Notes: a model not told the origin generated them from the sequence alone. Positions 11,885-24,206 are shown, counted from the stretch's first letter. The stretch: DNA of 64,000 bases from Ophioderma brevispina (GCA_023653785.1 JAMKCH010049376.1:1-64000); one strand, 5' to 3'. A program made the numbers and translations.

Positions 11885-14400
11885 GTTTCAATTTATCCTC
11901 AAGACGTTCTGCTACATATTTGCGCAAAGAAACATAGAATATACATATAGCTTACAGTTTACTATCTACTCTCTATAATAACCGAGCAGTTGAAGATATA
12001 AACATTATTGAGCGTATGTGTATATTGCCCTTTGTATTAAAACGAACAACTTCTGATTGATTCAATGAGTTTTACTTTCCATGTTCGCATGACCTGTGGC
12101 ACAAACGTACTGTCATCGATGTTGAATTGATTGTATAACCTATATTACTGTTTTATGTGCTCTTTAATGCAGTGATATCAGACAGCATGGAATGGTTGTT
12201 TTTTATCTATTTCTCTGTCATTGGGATTCCTGTACAGGCATAAGAATGTGACTCTGTCTTATACGCATAATCCCACCCGCAATGCTGAGAAGCCAGCTAC
12301 AGCATTAGACAAATGCCTAAAGGAAGATGTTTCCAATCAGACAACGTCCACGTTATACCTTGTGAAAATAAATAAATGTGCTACACTATAACTATCAACC
12401 TCTTTCTTGTCCTCGGACTTGATCATTTAAGGGTTGCACTTTTCCGATAAACACATGTTCAATTTGTCCTTGGTGTGATCTATGGGCTTTATTAATTTTA
12501 GAAACGTATGCTAAACAGTAATGCATTATTACGTATACCTGTAGATTTGCTTGAAACATTGCTTTACGATTGCCATCCATAATAGCAACCTAACGATGAC
12601 TATTTTGTGGGAATTGCTTTATTCTTTTGTTTAATTAGTTGTTTAATTAAAAATGTTTGCCGGTTGAAAATAAGCGTTATCAGACGTGAACATATTCACG
12701 ATACATCAATATATCAAGTATGTACTTTTCACTGATCCTCACAACGTCCTCAATCACCTTCAACTAGCCTGCTTGCTTTTCTCCGTAGTGTGACATATAC
12801 AGTCGAACGAGAGAGCAAGCTTTAAGTGACCCAACTTAGCATCTCTTGTTTTTTTTAAAAAGTAACAAAGCCACAAATCGTATGCTACCCTGGGTCAACT
12901 AGAGATAATGATGATAAATTCCATAATTATTGCCCAGTCGAGCAGAATGTGTATTTAAATTACATGTAACCATTCATCCATCTTCCAGCTTCCCTGAGTA
13001 AAATTCTCTAATATCTCCTGCCTTCAGGCCAAATATCAGCCACTTAACCATTTAAGTTCTGAAGTATAGATTTAGCTGTTTTTAAATGACGGCAATACAA
13101 ATGCCTATACTGGTATGTAAATGCCTATGAAATATGTACAACATCTTTTCAATGTTCTATTATGATATGTAAAATTGTTTGTTTTTTCTTTCTCCTCTAA
13201 CCCAATATTATCCTAAATGTCCATTATTCTTTATATCCTAAAAGCTCGTTGTATTCTTCTATCATACATGTGAATCTCTCTCTTTTAACAAACACACAGA
13301 CACATAACACAACTCCATCACAACCGCCACAATGGCCCGCCACACAGACACGAACTACGATCATCGTTGAAATTATTATAAACCTAATTAGCTTGCATAC
13401 TAATTTTTGTATCTTCGAATAAAAATTATATTGCATTTTTAACTTTTATTTTTTTTATTTTTTTTCCTTTCTTTCTTGGTTTGGTTTCTTTTTCTGTTAA
13501 TTTTGAAGTTTGCCTATTCTAACCTACCGAATATTTAGAGCGAAATGTTTATTGCATACAGCGTGGCACGTATATACCTTATTCTGAGATGCAGAGAAGA
13601 CTGGACCCGCTTATTCCCTACTGTACATCTAAATCTAATAACAACGTATTATATACTTATGTAAGGTAGCTTTGGACTTCTGACGCAATTACACAAATCG
13701 GTGATTATGGAAACCCCACAGCGAGGCTGCTGGATGTGGGCTGCACATGTAGCACTGTAATGAGAGTATTTAATATCACCTGCTTTAATATACTGTGTTA
13801 AAGATGTACCGTGTATTTATGAAGGGCATCATTTCACATAAAAAGAGCATTGAAGTATGCAAGTGGGATGTAATCAAGACGAAAAATTAGCAATCACTAA
13901 AGTAACTGAGCTAGGAAGTACTTTGTTATCAAAAGTTACACCCGGAATCATTACAGAAATTAAACCACAGAACCCCCCGGTGATGATCAAGCGTTTATGA
14001 ATCCCAGTTTTATCGTATAGCGGTAAAAACTCGTCTAACATTTTTTTGTAAAACAGTTTACCAAGGGGGAAGGTGAATACCACCCCGATCGGGGGTTTGT
14101 TTATTAACAACCAATGCTTATGTTTTGGTATTGGTATTGGTGATTGCTGTTATCTTTTTCGTTCCATTAATATAAATTCAGTGCCCAAACCGTTCCTTAC
14201 ATCTTAAAGTCCGCGAGTCGGCCGAATTGGCATTTTATAACTAATACAGTGTAAAATAGGCAAGCGTGCAATTTTGACTTTCTATTATTAAAGTCATATA
14301 GCTCACACTTTAATATACATTTTTTAATATTGTTTGAATAATAATACAACTGTTTGCCCACAAAGTTGGAGTATTTTTTCAGCCCCAATCTAAAACTTAT
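11885..14400 (+). repeat. Segmental duplication, copy B, right part
   Basis: Matches 845-3405 of copy A throughout, for example the CAGCGAGGCTGCTGGATGTG block at 13719 and 2703. The last 480 bp (from 13917) is also the first part of a local tandem duplication. No coding sequence recognised. Confidence 0.85.
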
Positions 14401-15967
14401 TTTCTATTTGAAAACTTTGATACCGCAGTGTTGAAGCATTTCCATTCAGAATCACACCAAAAATGCCTTGTTACCTTAACCTTAAACCCCCCGTTCCCTT
14501 TTTTCCCACCCCCCCCCCATACCCCTTTTCCTTTCAGGCTAAGGATACAGTTCGTAAAAGTTATATTTGTGGACTAATTCATGGATATATGCTCGGAAGA
14601 GATGAATAATCAAAGTTAGTGTGGCGAATATACACCCCAGATATCATAACTAAATCACACTGTCAGAATCATCCATAAAAATTGGTAACCATATTTTTAT
14701 TCAACTTTAAATGGGCAACGTGTATTACATACATAATGGTAACTTGGAAGGTTTTATCTTGAAGGCGTCCACGTTGTCGCCACTTGATTTGAAGATTTTT
14801 ATCAAAACAGAAATGCCAGAAATTATTATTAAAAAGATGGTTCCCACATTCGTTTACACCTTTTGTATAATATATTGACAGTTTTCTAGGAGGTTTGCGA
14901 TGACGTCATATCATATTACATATTTAATATCAACATAAAACGTTCAGAAAAATTGCCACATCGATTTTTGTTTCGCCCTGCAAGAAATTGCAGGAGACGC
15001 ACACTAATCAAAATGCTGCGTGTCGTTCGTGTTGTATATATGTGCGCATGTAGAATATGTATTAAGTAATTGTATGGATGTGTGTAGTATGTATTATGCG
15101 GATGTAAATGTATGTGTGTGCTTGTTGTGTGCGTGCGTGCTGTGTGTATATGTCCACGTGAGTATGTGTTAAAGTTTCTGCTAACCTTTCAAATGTTCGT
15201 GCATGGAAACGTGCATGGAACTCCAGTAGCCACCGACGCCATGTCAATATACAAATTTGACCGCTATGAGGGGCTGTTGAAACTATAGCCCATGTGATCT
15301 CGAAACCATACTATGGCATAACTATGTGCCCCCGAGCCCGTAAGCCGAGGGGGCATAGTATGGTTTTCGAGATCACCGAGGTCCCCTTAGTTTCCACCAT
15401 GCTCCGAATAAAAAGCAGTCAATAGTTGTTTTTATACCGAATTTAAAGATGTTGGTCAACACGGCTTAGATCATGTGTAGCTGATGAGCTGTAGGCCATG
15501 TTGTCATGGCGTGCAATGCATGGTTTATATAACCATTTTGTTTAACTTAGGGTCCAAAACTTGTCAAGAATTAGCTATCAACCTTTCTTGTGTTGAGGAA
15601 GTTGATGTTGGAGTCCAAACGGAACGCCGGAATCGACTTCTTGCCATTATTTTGTCGGCAGATGTGTACATTTTCCTTGCAGACATTGCCGAATCAGCAA
15701 CTTTTACATCACCGCTATCAAGCCTTTCCCTACCACGATGAAAACACACACACATCACGACTAAATGTGAAAATTCCAACTTATATTTCTGTACAAACAC
15801 ATCTCTATAACACAATGTTTCTCTGATTTTATTGCCGAAATCTTTGGGATCGAGGTGCTTATCACGGTAAAATGTTTGCCCAGCGACCCTCAAACCTGTT
15901 GCCCGATGGCCATGGGGCGCAGCCATTTTATTTCCAAAAGGCAAAGCGCGACGCCAATGGCGCTATG
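13917..15967 (+). repeat. 2.05-kb tandem duplication, unit 1
   Basis: Unit 1 begins near CTTTGTTATCAAAAGTTA and ends at GGCGCTATGA. The same order of landmarks recurs in unit 2: the C-rich run (about 14505), GCGATGACGTCAT (about 14897), a GT-rich stretch (15050-15170), GCTATGAGGGGC (15263) and GGCAAAGCGCG (15941). A minus-strand frame of 126 residues at 15564-15944 looks like chance, because its partner frame in unit 2 (17770-17970) is shorter and diverges in reading frame. Confidence 0.8.
15290..15388. repeat. Long hairpin (inverted repeat) within tandem unit 1
   Basis: The left arm begins GATCTCGAAACCATACTATG and the right arm ends with the reverse complement (CATAGTATGG, then TTTTCGAGATC). 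The loop side is CCCCCGAG, GTAAG, CGAGGGGG. The equivalent region in unit 2 (about 17330-17400) is less regular. It may be a small palindromic MITE. Confidence 0.65.
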
Positions 15968-17990
15968 AGTAATTTGTTATCAAAAGTTAACCACTCCGTA
16001 ATCTATTAACAGAAAAACCACAGAACCCCCGGCTGATTTATCAAGCGTTTATGAATCCCAGTTTTTATCGTTTATAGCGGTAAAAACTCGTCTCTTAACA
16101 TTTTTTGTTAAAACAGTTACCCAGGGGAAGGTGAATACCACCCCGATCGGGGGTTTGTTATTAACAACCAATGCTTATGATTTTGGTACTTGGTATTGGT
16201 GGATGCGTGTTTCCTTTCGTCCATTATACTAAATTCAGTGCCAAAACGTTACAATACATCATAAATTCCGCGAGTCGGCCAGATCCAGATTGTAAATTTT
16301 TAAACATACAGTTAAAATAGGCACGCGTGGCAATTTGGACTTCTATTATTAAAGTCATAATAGCTCACACTTTAATATACATATTTCTAATATTGTTTGA
16401 ATGTAATAATACACTGTTGCCCACAAGTTGGAGTATTTTTTTCAGCCCCAATCTTAAAACTTATTTCTATTTGAACATTTGATACAGCATTGTTGAACAT
16501 TTCCATTCAAGAAATCACCAAAAAAATGCATGTGTACCCCCCCCCATACCCCCTTTTCCTTTCAGGCTAAGGGTATACAGTCGTACAAAGGGTATTGGGA
16601 TTATACATTCATGGAGATTATGATCGAAGAGACTGAATAATCAAGTAGTGTGGCGACTGAATCCACCCCAGATCAGATATCATACTAATCACACTGTAAG
16701 AATCATTCCATAAAAGTGGTAACAGGTAAACAATATTTATTCCAACTTTATGGGCAACAGTTGTATTTTACGACATAAGGTAATTAGAGGTGTTATCTTG
16801 AAGGGCGCACGTGATCCCATCTTGAATTGAAGATTTATCAAAAACAGAAATGCCAGAAATATTTTATTAAAAAGAATTAGGTCCCACAATTGTACACCTT
16901 TGTAAAATATTTGACGTTTCTAGGAGGTTTGCGATGACGTCATCTTCATTACATTTTATTAATACATTACAACGTCAGAAAGATTCACCATCGATTTGTG
17001 TCGCCCGCAAGAATGCAGGAGGACGACACACTAATCAAAAGTCTGCATGTCCGTGCGTGTGTCATATGTGCGCATGTATGTAATAGTGTATGTAAGTATT
17101 ATGTGTATGTAGTGGTATAGGTATGAGCGTGTATTGTATGTGTGTGTGGTGGGGTGCGTGCGTCGTGGATTAGGTACATGTGAGTATGTTAAAGTTTCTG
17201 CTAAACTTTTAAAATTGTTCGGGCATGGATAAACGTGCATGGAACTCCTCCAGTAGCACCGAACTCATTTGTCCATAGTAGTATACAAATATGACTGCTA
17301 TGAGGGGCATGGTTGAAACTATAGGCCCAAGGTGTGCTCGCACCATACTTTGCCGAGGCGTAAGGAGGGGCCATTAGTGTATGGTTTCGAGACCACCGAG
17401 GGCCTATGTTTCACCATGCCCGAATAGAAAGCAGTCAATATTTGTTTTATATACCGAATATATAGATTTTTGTCATAACACGCCTATATATGTGTAGCTC
17501 AGGAGCTTAGGCCATTTTGTCATGGCGTGCATGCATGGTTTAACAATTCTGTTGTACTTAGGGTCCAACTTGTCAAGAATTAGCAATCAACCTTTAATGT
17601 GTTGAGGAAGAGATTTTGGAGTTCCACAACGGATCGCCGGAATGTACTTCTTGTCATTTTTTGGTCGGCAAGATGTGTACAATTTTCCTGTGCAGCTCCG
17701 AATTCAAGCAACTTTTACAATCACCGCTCAGAGCATTTCCCTAACCCGATGAAAACAACACACACATCACTACAAATGTGATAATTGCCACTTATATTCT
17801 GTACAATCACCTATAAACACATGTTTTGTCTCTTGATTTCTTGCAGAAATCTTTGGATCTAGGTTGCTTATCAACGGTAGAAATTCGTTTTTCCATCCCC
17901 GCGACCCGTCAAACCTGAATGCCGATGCCATGGGCGCAGCCATTTTATTTCCAAAAGGCAAAGCGCGCACTTACGCCGATGGCGCTATGA
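15968..17990 (+). repeat. 2.05-kb tandem duplication, unit 2
   Basis: Second copy of 13917-15967, beginning right after the first at GTAATTTGTTATCAAAAGTT and ending at GATGGCGCTATGA near 17990. The copies differ by many one-base indels. Beyond 17990 the sequence is single-copy in this window. Confidence 0.8.
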
Positions 17991-19690
17991 CAGGCGCTCG
18001 CAAAAACATCAGATGGGTAGGTTCAGTACGAGCGTACAACAACCTCAAAGGCATGAATAAGGCCTAACTGATGGCTGCGATTCATCCATTCCTTGCTCTT
18101 GCTCCCCGGTTTGTATCAGACTTGACACTACAGCACAGACTCCCCACATATGAGTAAACAAAATACGGTTTGCTTATATTCATCTCTTATCCCAGCTCAA
18201 TATGTAGCACTCATATACTGATGGTAGGTCCGTACGGCAGTCTCATGCTAGAAGAGGGTCCCGGGCATAGTGTTCATGAATGAGATGCCCCTCTCCCAGG
18301 GCATAGTTCATTTTTGGTTCAATTCTTAAGCTAGTTGGATTCATGCCTCCACTTTTAAACCAATAGTGGACAGGAATTATATATTGACGGTGGGGGTTAT
18401 TATAATGATATAGAGACATGCAGGAGGGTAAAGGTCCAAATATCAATGTCAAAGGCTATTAGAGGTCAAGTTGTGCAGATTGAAGGAAAGGTGGATAGTG
18501 TAAGCAGACGACACTGGTTGGAGACCAGCGTTATTGATTAATGGTTAATGTATATTGACACATTAAAATAAAATACAACCAACGGAAGACCACTGGGTAA
18601 CCGTTTCTTGGATTAATCCCTCGTCTACCTGAGCCATTTTTGTAACAACACACCCGGGGGGTTACTCTACCTCCCCTCTTGAATTTTCCTTCCTGATTCT
18701 TACTAAGTTTGGGATCACGGGATCGCTTAGAGTTGCTTTCATTGGTATCAAATAAATCAAACATGAAATGAAATCATCACTAAGTCAGGAAGTATTATTG
18801 ATTGAGTTTTGCGTTTTTCCGTCTCAAAACATATTATAGCACTTAATAAATACCGGTGTATACAAATCTAGTCATTGCACATTCTATGAAGCCAAATACT
18901 TCATATAATGTGAAAGATATTCATCCCTTTGTGGTTAAATTTTATTTTTCTCCTATACTGCACTGTGTGTCTATGGATATTGACAGTTTGCTGATATGTG
19001 AACTTTATTACTTCATTCTGACGTAATGTTAGGCATGTTGATACTCAAGATCGTATGAATGGAAACAAAAGAACTATAGCTATCCATTGGTATCAAAATC
19101 AAGTGCCTATGATATTCGTACGTCGTACTATGCGTGTTGGTATATCTCTCCTAAATGAGGGGGGGTACCAATCCGGGGTTGCCACTTCACTTTGAGATCA
19201 CCCTGTATGTTTATAGCCCGGTGTGTGTTTGTTTTTGCATGAAAAGGGGAGTAAAATATCAGTTGACAATTACTTTATTCATTTGGCACCTGAAAAAGGG
19301 GGTTTATAGAGCCGAAAAAAAACCAAACGCCCCTCCCCCTTTGGTAGACGAGAGTTAACATAAGTAATAAAACCATTGATGCAACAACATACTCTACTTC
19401 TTGCCAGTGTACAAAACTAGATCAGGAAAGCAAAGCGGGTGGCATTGTTATGCAATACGAAAAAACAAGAAGTAACATGAAACGACCATATCTATTTCCT
19501 TTCTATATAATCGATAAGACACCATTGCACACCTGTCGGGAGACTTGAATTTTACTTTAATTGGATACTTAATTTGGTGTGCCGCGCCATCGTTGATACC
19601 TCCACCAGCGTTATTCAGTAAGTAGTCCTAGCAATTAGCTGGTTTAGTTAAAGCAAATGGTTCATTACTTGGACGAAAATCGGATACTGC
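17991..19690. other. No feature recognised
   Basis: No coding sequence, RNA gene or repeat structure that I can support. The character of the sequence changes near here: duplicates riddled with single-base indels are no longer seen to the right. Confidence 0.4.
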
Positions 19691-19692
19691 AG

Positions 19693-19765
19693 AACGCGTG
19701 ACCGGATTTGAACCGGCAACACCCGTATTACTAGCATGCTGCTCTTACCAATTAAGCAATAGTCA
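19693..19765 (-). repeat. tRNA-derived SINE head or tRNA pseudogene
   Basis: The minus strand carries an A-box-like GCTTAATTGGTAAGAGC (19741-19757) and a B box GGTTCAAATCC (19704-19714) with a 4-bp TpsiC stem (CCGG/CCGG). Box spacing is that of a tRNA. The anticodon arm does not pair well and the 5' and 3' acceptor strands do not match, so it is not a functional tRNA gene. RNA polymerase III SINEs have this head structure. Confidence 0.6.
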
Positions 19766-20239
19766 ATTAAGCTAACAAGACAGGGTTGGTAAAAAGAGTG
19801 ATAGATTTGTTGAACACTGACAGACCAATGCTGGAAACATCTTAGTCGTGACACCATAACATGTCTATACCTACGTCTTTTGGTTAAGAGGTGACCAAGA
19901 GATATCATCTGTCTGAAGATCGGTACTCGATGATCGAAAGTGGGGGTATGCCGTGAAACTCAGAGTAACGATTGCTTTTCCAATATCGTCGTTGGGCAGG
20001 AAAAACCTCATTTATGTGCATTTGACCTCTTAGAGCAAAACCTATTATGTGCATTTTCGGTAACACTGCTGACAAACGACCTGTTTGGCGATTTATTGTC
20101 GTTTTGCAAAGTATTCGCATACTAACATAGATCTTACGTCTTTCTTTAAATATTCAACAGCTTTCCACCAACTTGTATTTGACCAAACACTAGACAATAG
20201 GTTGGTTTGTCCATGTTACCAAAGTTGCACATATGATGT

Positions 20240-20325
20240 TTTTGCACATATAATATATTATATATATATATATAATATAGATAGGTCATATTATAATATA
20301 TAATATATATTATATATATAGTAAA
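20240..20325. repeat. TA-rich palindromic low-complexity tract
   Basis: Alternating TATATA blocks broken by AATATA, with local self-complementarity. It lies just beyond the 3' end of the Penelope-like element at 20400-22620. Confidence 0.7.
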
Positions 20326-20407
20326 AACGAAGGGAGAAGCCAACACCGTGAAGTCTATAGTAGACAGAAATTCAACACCCAAGTATTGTAGTGATTTGCG
20401 CAGAGTA

Positions 20408-20450
20408 TTATTCACTACTCGAGTTTCGCCTTTCGGCTCTTCAGTGGACA
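20408..20450 (-). ncRNA. Hammerhead-ribozyme-like motif at the PLE 3' end
   Basis: The minus strand reads CTGAAGA, a perfect stem GCC-GAAA-GGC, GAAA, then ACTCGAGT, which can form a short third helix (ACT-CG-AGT). This is the hammerhead core order CUGANGA, helix II, GAAA, helix III. Helix I is poor here (flanks CCA and AGTGAA), so the copy is probably inactive. PLEs are known to carry hammerhead motifs in their terminal repeats. Confidence 0.45.
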
Positions 20451-20949
20451 AACAATATTTTATACAACTTATAATAATCATGTTGTGTACCAAAACCATT
20501 TGTAGAACGCAGGTATAAACGCGTGCGTATCATTACTACAAATAACTGCGCATCATATTGCCGTGTTTTGCGTAATCATAAAGATTGCGCGTGGGGTGGC
20601 GGGAATTGTATTTTGGCGGTTTTTTGTATCTGAAAATAACCACAATTCAAATACCAAATATTAAGAGCATATTCAAAGTGTAGAATACACGATAAGATAC
20701 ATTTTGGAAACAAGGGTGGTTAATAAGTTGTAATGGATGAACGAAGTATGGTAGCAATGACGTAATGTCATTTGTGGAATGAGTAAAGTTGTGGTGTTGT
20801 GTGTGGAATGTGGACGTGATTTTTTAGGTAGGTGTGTGGTTTGAAGTGTGTGTTGTTATATATATATATAGATGTGTTTGTTGTGTTGTGTGGCGTGACG
20901 TGCGCGCGAGTGGTCTGCGGTGGTTGTGATGTGTGTGTATATTTAAATG

Positions 20950-21225
20950 TCTTTGTTAGTTTAGGTGAAATTTCTGTGGAATAGTTTTCTGTGATCTGTC
21001 TACTTTGTGTGTCGTCAGAGAGCATTTTGTAGAAAGGAAAATGGTGAACATGGGATCTTAGTTTTGCACATTCAAAGATATTTTGCTCATTGGGAGTTTT
21101 CTTGTGTAGTGTTCGCGAATTTGTTGTTTTGTGTATTTTAAGCTTTCTCAGATTTGGATTTTTGTCCAATTATTGGGCATTACAGCCGTTGCAGTGATCG
21201 CGTAAATTACGTTTTTGGAGTGTCA
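20950..21225 (-). pseudogene. GIY-YIG endonuclease domain of the PLE
   Basis: Pieces in different frames give NVIYAITCNGCNAQ (near 21180-21215), which is the 'x-x-Y-x-x-x-C-x-x-C' entry of PLE-type GIY-YIG domains. FPFYKMLSDDTQSR (near 20990-21050) is the typical C-terminal segment. The domain nicks DNA during PLE integration. Frameshifts make this copy non-functional. Confidence 0.72.
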
Positions 21226-21387
21226 TGAACATGTCGTGTTTTGATTGTAATGGCTTATGTTTGTTTGTTGAATGTTATGCTGCTGCCTTCTTTGATGTGT
21301 TTGCATGTACCGCATCTTTTGTTTGTTGCAATTGGAACTGTTGGTTTGATTTGTTTGTTTGTGAGGTTTTGCTTTGTGATGATTTTT

Positions 21388-22560
21388 TTAGATTTGGGTC
21401 TTGTCTTGGCTCAGGAGTAATTTGGTTTGCTTTAAGATGTTGTTCATTCTTGTACTGTTGTTTAGTAAGTCGAGTGAGATTTGATGATGGCGTGTGCGTG
21501 GCACTTTGTGTGTTGTTTGGTGATGTAGAACAAGGTGAGAATGTTTGTTTTTCTTCTTTGGAGTTTTGGTTGTCGAAGTTGATCTGTTTAGTTCTCTAGC
21601 TTTTTGATACCATTTCAATGAGTGAAAGAGGATAGCACGTCTAATAAAAATTTTTAAATATTAACATTTTTTTATTTTTAATTAAGAGCATGGTTTTTGA
21701 GGTCGTCAAGTCGTTCGTTTTTTCTTGTGTCGGAATAACAATGGTGCAGATTCTTCGTGCGAGGTTGTATGGGATGTTTAATTTTGTATGCCGGGGTGGC
21801 ATGATTTGAAGTGGAGTATTGTGTGTTCCGTTGGTTTATAGTGGATGATAACACAGTGATGGATTTTGTTGTCTGTAATTTCCCACTATGATGTCTCAGA
21901 ATGAGATTTCCTTGGTTTGCTTGTGTTGCCATGTGCACTTTATGTTTGGATTTAGCGTGTTCATTACGGTTTGCGGGTTTCACAATTGCCAAAACGTTTG
22001 GCCCTATGATGAAACGTCGCGAGGTACGGAAACCAGTTTTTTTTCGAAGTATATGCCCGCTTCCTTTCCAAATGTGGATGAGATTTCTTTCATAAAGCGA
22101 TGTTCCAGCTAAGCCATGACGAGCGTCGCAATATGTGCTTGCCATTTTCGTGCCCATGGCTGTACCCTAATTTGTTTTAGTTTTGTCATTAAATTGAATG
22201 AGTTGGTGTAGAGATGATTTGATTGCATCAAGAAGAAGCATTGTCAAAAACGTCAGGATTTTTTGGGGGTGCGATTTACCAATACTCAATGGCCTTAATA
22301 CCAAGGCGTCTGAGGGCTGTTAGTATAAGACTTACAACATCATATTTAATGAGAATAGAAATGTCCTCATTTTATTTGGTCAGATGATTGAGAAATCAAT
22401 GTCCTCACGATGTAGCTTTTGACAAATATGAAGAAGGGGTTTGAGAAGGAGATCAACGAAGTTGCTGAGACTGGTGTGGGACCTGGTCCTGCGACGATAG
22501 GGCGCATTTTGAGGTCATTAGGTGCTTCGCATTGAATGACGAGTGTTTTTACATTTTTTG
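21388..22560 (-). pseudogene. PLE reverse transcriptase and linker (frameshifted)
   Basis: Readable pieces in minus-strand order are DLKMRPIVAGPGPTPVS (near 22470-22530), TAMGTKMAS (near 22130-22165), and HIWKGSGHILRK with RFIIGPNVLAI (21960-22090). The linker piece ends ILKQTKLLLSQDKTQI (21388-21450). RPIVAGPG and G-T-K-M-A are characteristic PLE RT motifs. The catalytic Y-x-DD region near 21990-22030 is disrupted. Confidence 0.75.
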
Positions 22561-22620
22561 ATTTTGTTTTTATGAAACGTTCATTGTGACTTTTTGGAAA
22601 CCGTAGAGATGCTGGTTTGG

Positions 22621-23590
22621 TTCAAATTATTATATAATATATTTCAAGTTAGACATTCTTATGATATTAAGAGAGAATCGAGAAAGAAAGAGAAAAGCGA
22701 CAGAAGACGACAGGAATGGACGGTTATGTGAATTGCTTGCTCTTGACTGATTGATGATTGAATTGATAATAGACGTATTTCACTTCAATTTATGATACCG
22801 CTTCTCATACACCCATACTTTTTCGGTTAATCTTTCTAAAGCATTACCCGAGTAGATACTTAACGTTTTACAGACGGAAAACCACCTACTGGGTGTTTAT
22901 TTTCGTGGAGAATGTTTAATTCATTTTATGCCTAAGGTCAAAATATCGTTTCATTGTGACATGTTCAATATATGTATAAAAGGTTAATGGCCACTCCTAC
23001 AGTTTAGTGTCACTAGCTTGCATCATACATTGTCCACAATTCAAAATGCCGATATAACTGACGACCTATTTTGGCGACATTGTGAGATCTTTCTTCGCTT
23101 TTGAGGGTTTGAATTAGAAGTTACGGAGGGTGTACCGGGGTCCTAAAAAAATACGTCTATCGTCAGAGATTAAATTGACCTAGGGCTGTGGATTCATGAA
23201 AACATGTCATGACAAAAAATGGGGTCAATTTGCATACGACGCCATTTTTCCAAAATGGCCAACGAATCCTCAAAGGAAAAAGAGGGAAGACATTTTGTGT
23301 TAAGAGTGTTTTTCGTGGTCGGAGTTCAATAAAACAATAAAAACCTTTATTTTGAGACACCAATGAACTCCAAGACTCTATAATTAGAGATATAAGGGTT
23401 TTCTGCAATGCGATGTAGGCCATCTTGTAAAATACGCTGTATGCAAATCGCTAGTTTTGGAAAATTGTTTATTGCACCCCTTGACCAGAAAAAAAGCATG
23501 TCAACAACAAATTGTCTTCTAGGGTGTATTAGGGGTCATTTGCTTAATCTGGGGCGGCGATTTTGAAAAGACGTGGCTTATTCAATTGGT
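22621..23590. other. No feature recognised
   Basis: AT-rich sequence. Nothing I can identify beyond short AG-rich (about 22675-22710) runs. Confidence 0.4.
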
Positions 23591-24059
23591 TAGTCCTACC
23601 ATTATCGGACACTTAGGACTCGCTAAATTTAAAAAATAATTCGATATTTCCCACCAAACACCATCCATGTTGACCAGCACTTTACTTGTGGCATTGAATG
23701 GTGTTGGCAATACGAGTTGCATTATTACCATCGGCGAACAATGACATCGAAGCCAGTTTTCGGACAGTACCTTGCCATTTTTCGGACACTTCAGAAAAAG
23801 CGCTGTACGTCCCCCGTTTTTTTTTTGTGGACCACTTATCAAGTGTTAGTTATTTTGTATTCGTCCTACCGCTTTGTACTTATTTGTGTTTGTCCTTGAT
23901 TGGTTTATTTTTACACATGTCGCATGTACCAGGGAACAACTGTACCGTAAGTCGTGACCCAGGTTGGTCAGTTCCGCCGGCGCATCTGGTGGTATCTACG
24001 GCCGTCTGAGCAGGTGCTTGTCATGGAAACTGTGGAAAATATACGATGATAAGACCGAT

Positions 24060-24206
24060 GATTTTCGACCATGACCATGACGATTACTATTAACGACAAT
24101 TAACGATGACAATGACGATGGCGACGCACGACGATTATTATTTATTATTTTATATTATTAGTCTATTATTTTTAATTATTATTATTATATTATTATTATT
24201 TTGGTC
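24060..24206. repeat. Simple repeats: GACGAT-rich then (ATT)n
   Basis: A CGATGACGA-type run at about 24060-24135 passes into TTATTATTATT to 24206. Confidence 0.85.

Larger units (their letters stand above)
20400..22620 (-). mobile_element. Penelope-like element (PLE), decayed
   Basis: On the minus strand the element contains an RT region, then a linker, then a GIY-YIG nuclease, and about 0.5 kb further a hammerhead-like motif. This is the standard layout of endonuclease-bearing PLEs. The reading frame is broken in many places. The exact ends are not defined; no pseudo-LTR copies were detected inside the window. Confidence 0.78.

Noticed and set aside
15564..15944. 126-residue minus-strand frame beginning MPFGNKMAAP
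   Set aside because: The tandem copy (17770-17970) keeps only the first part and changes frame, and nothing resembles a known domain. It is likely chance in non-coding repeat sequence.
19693..19765. Functional tRNA gene
   Set aside because: A and B boxes are present, but the acceptor stem and anticodon stem do not pair.
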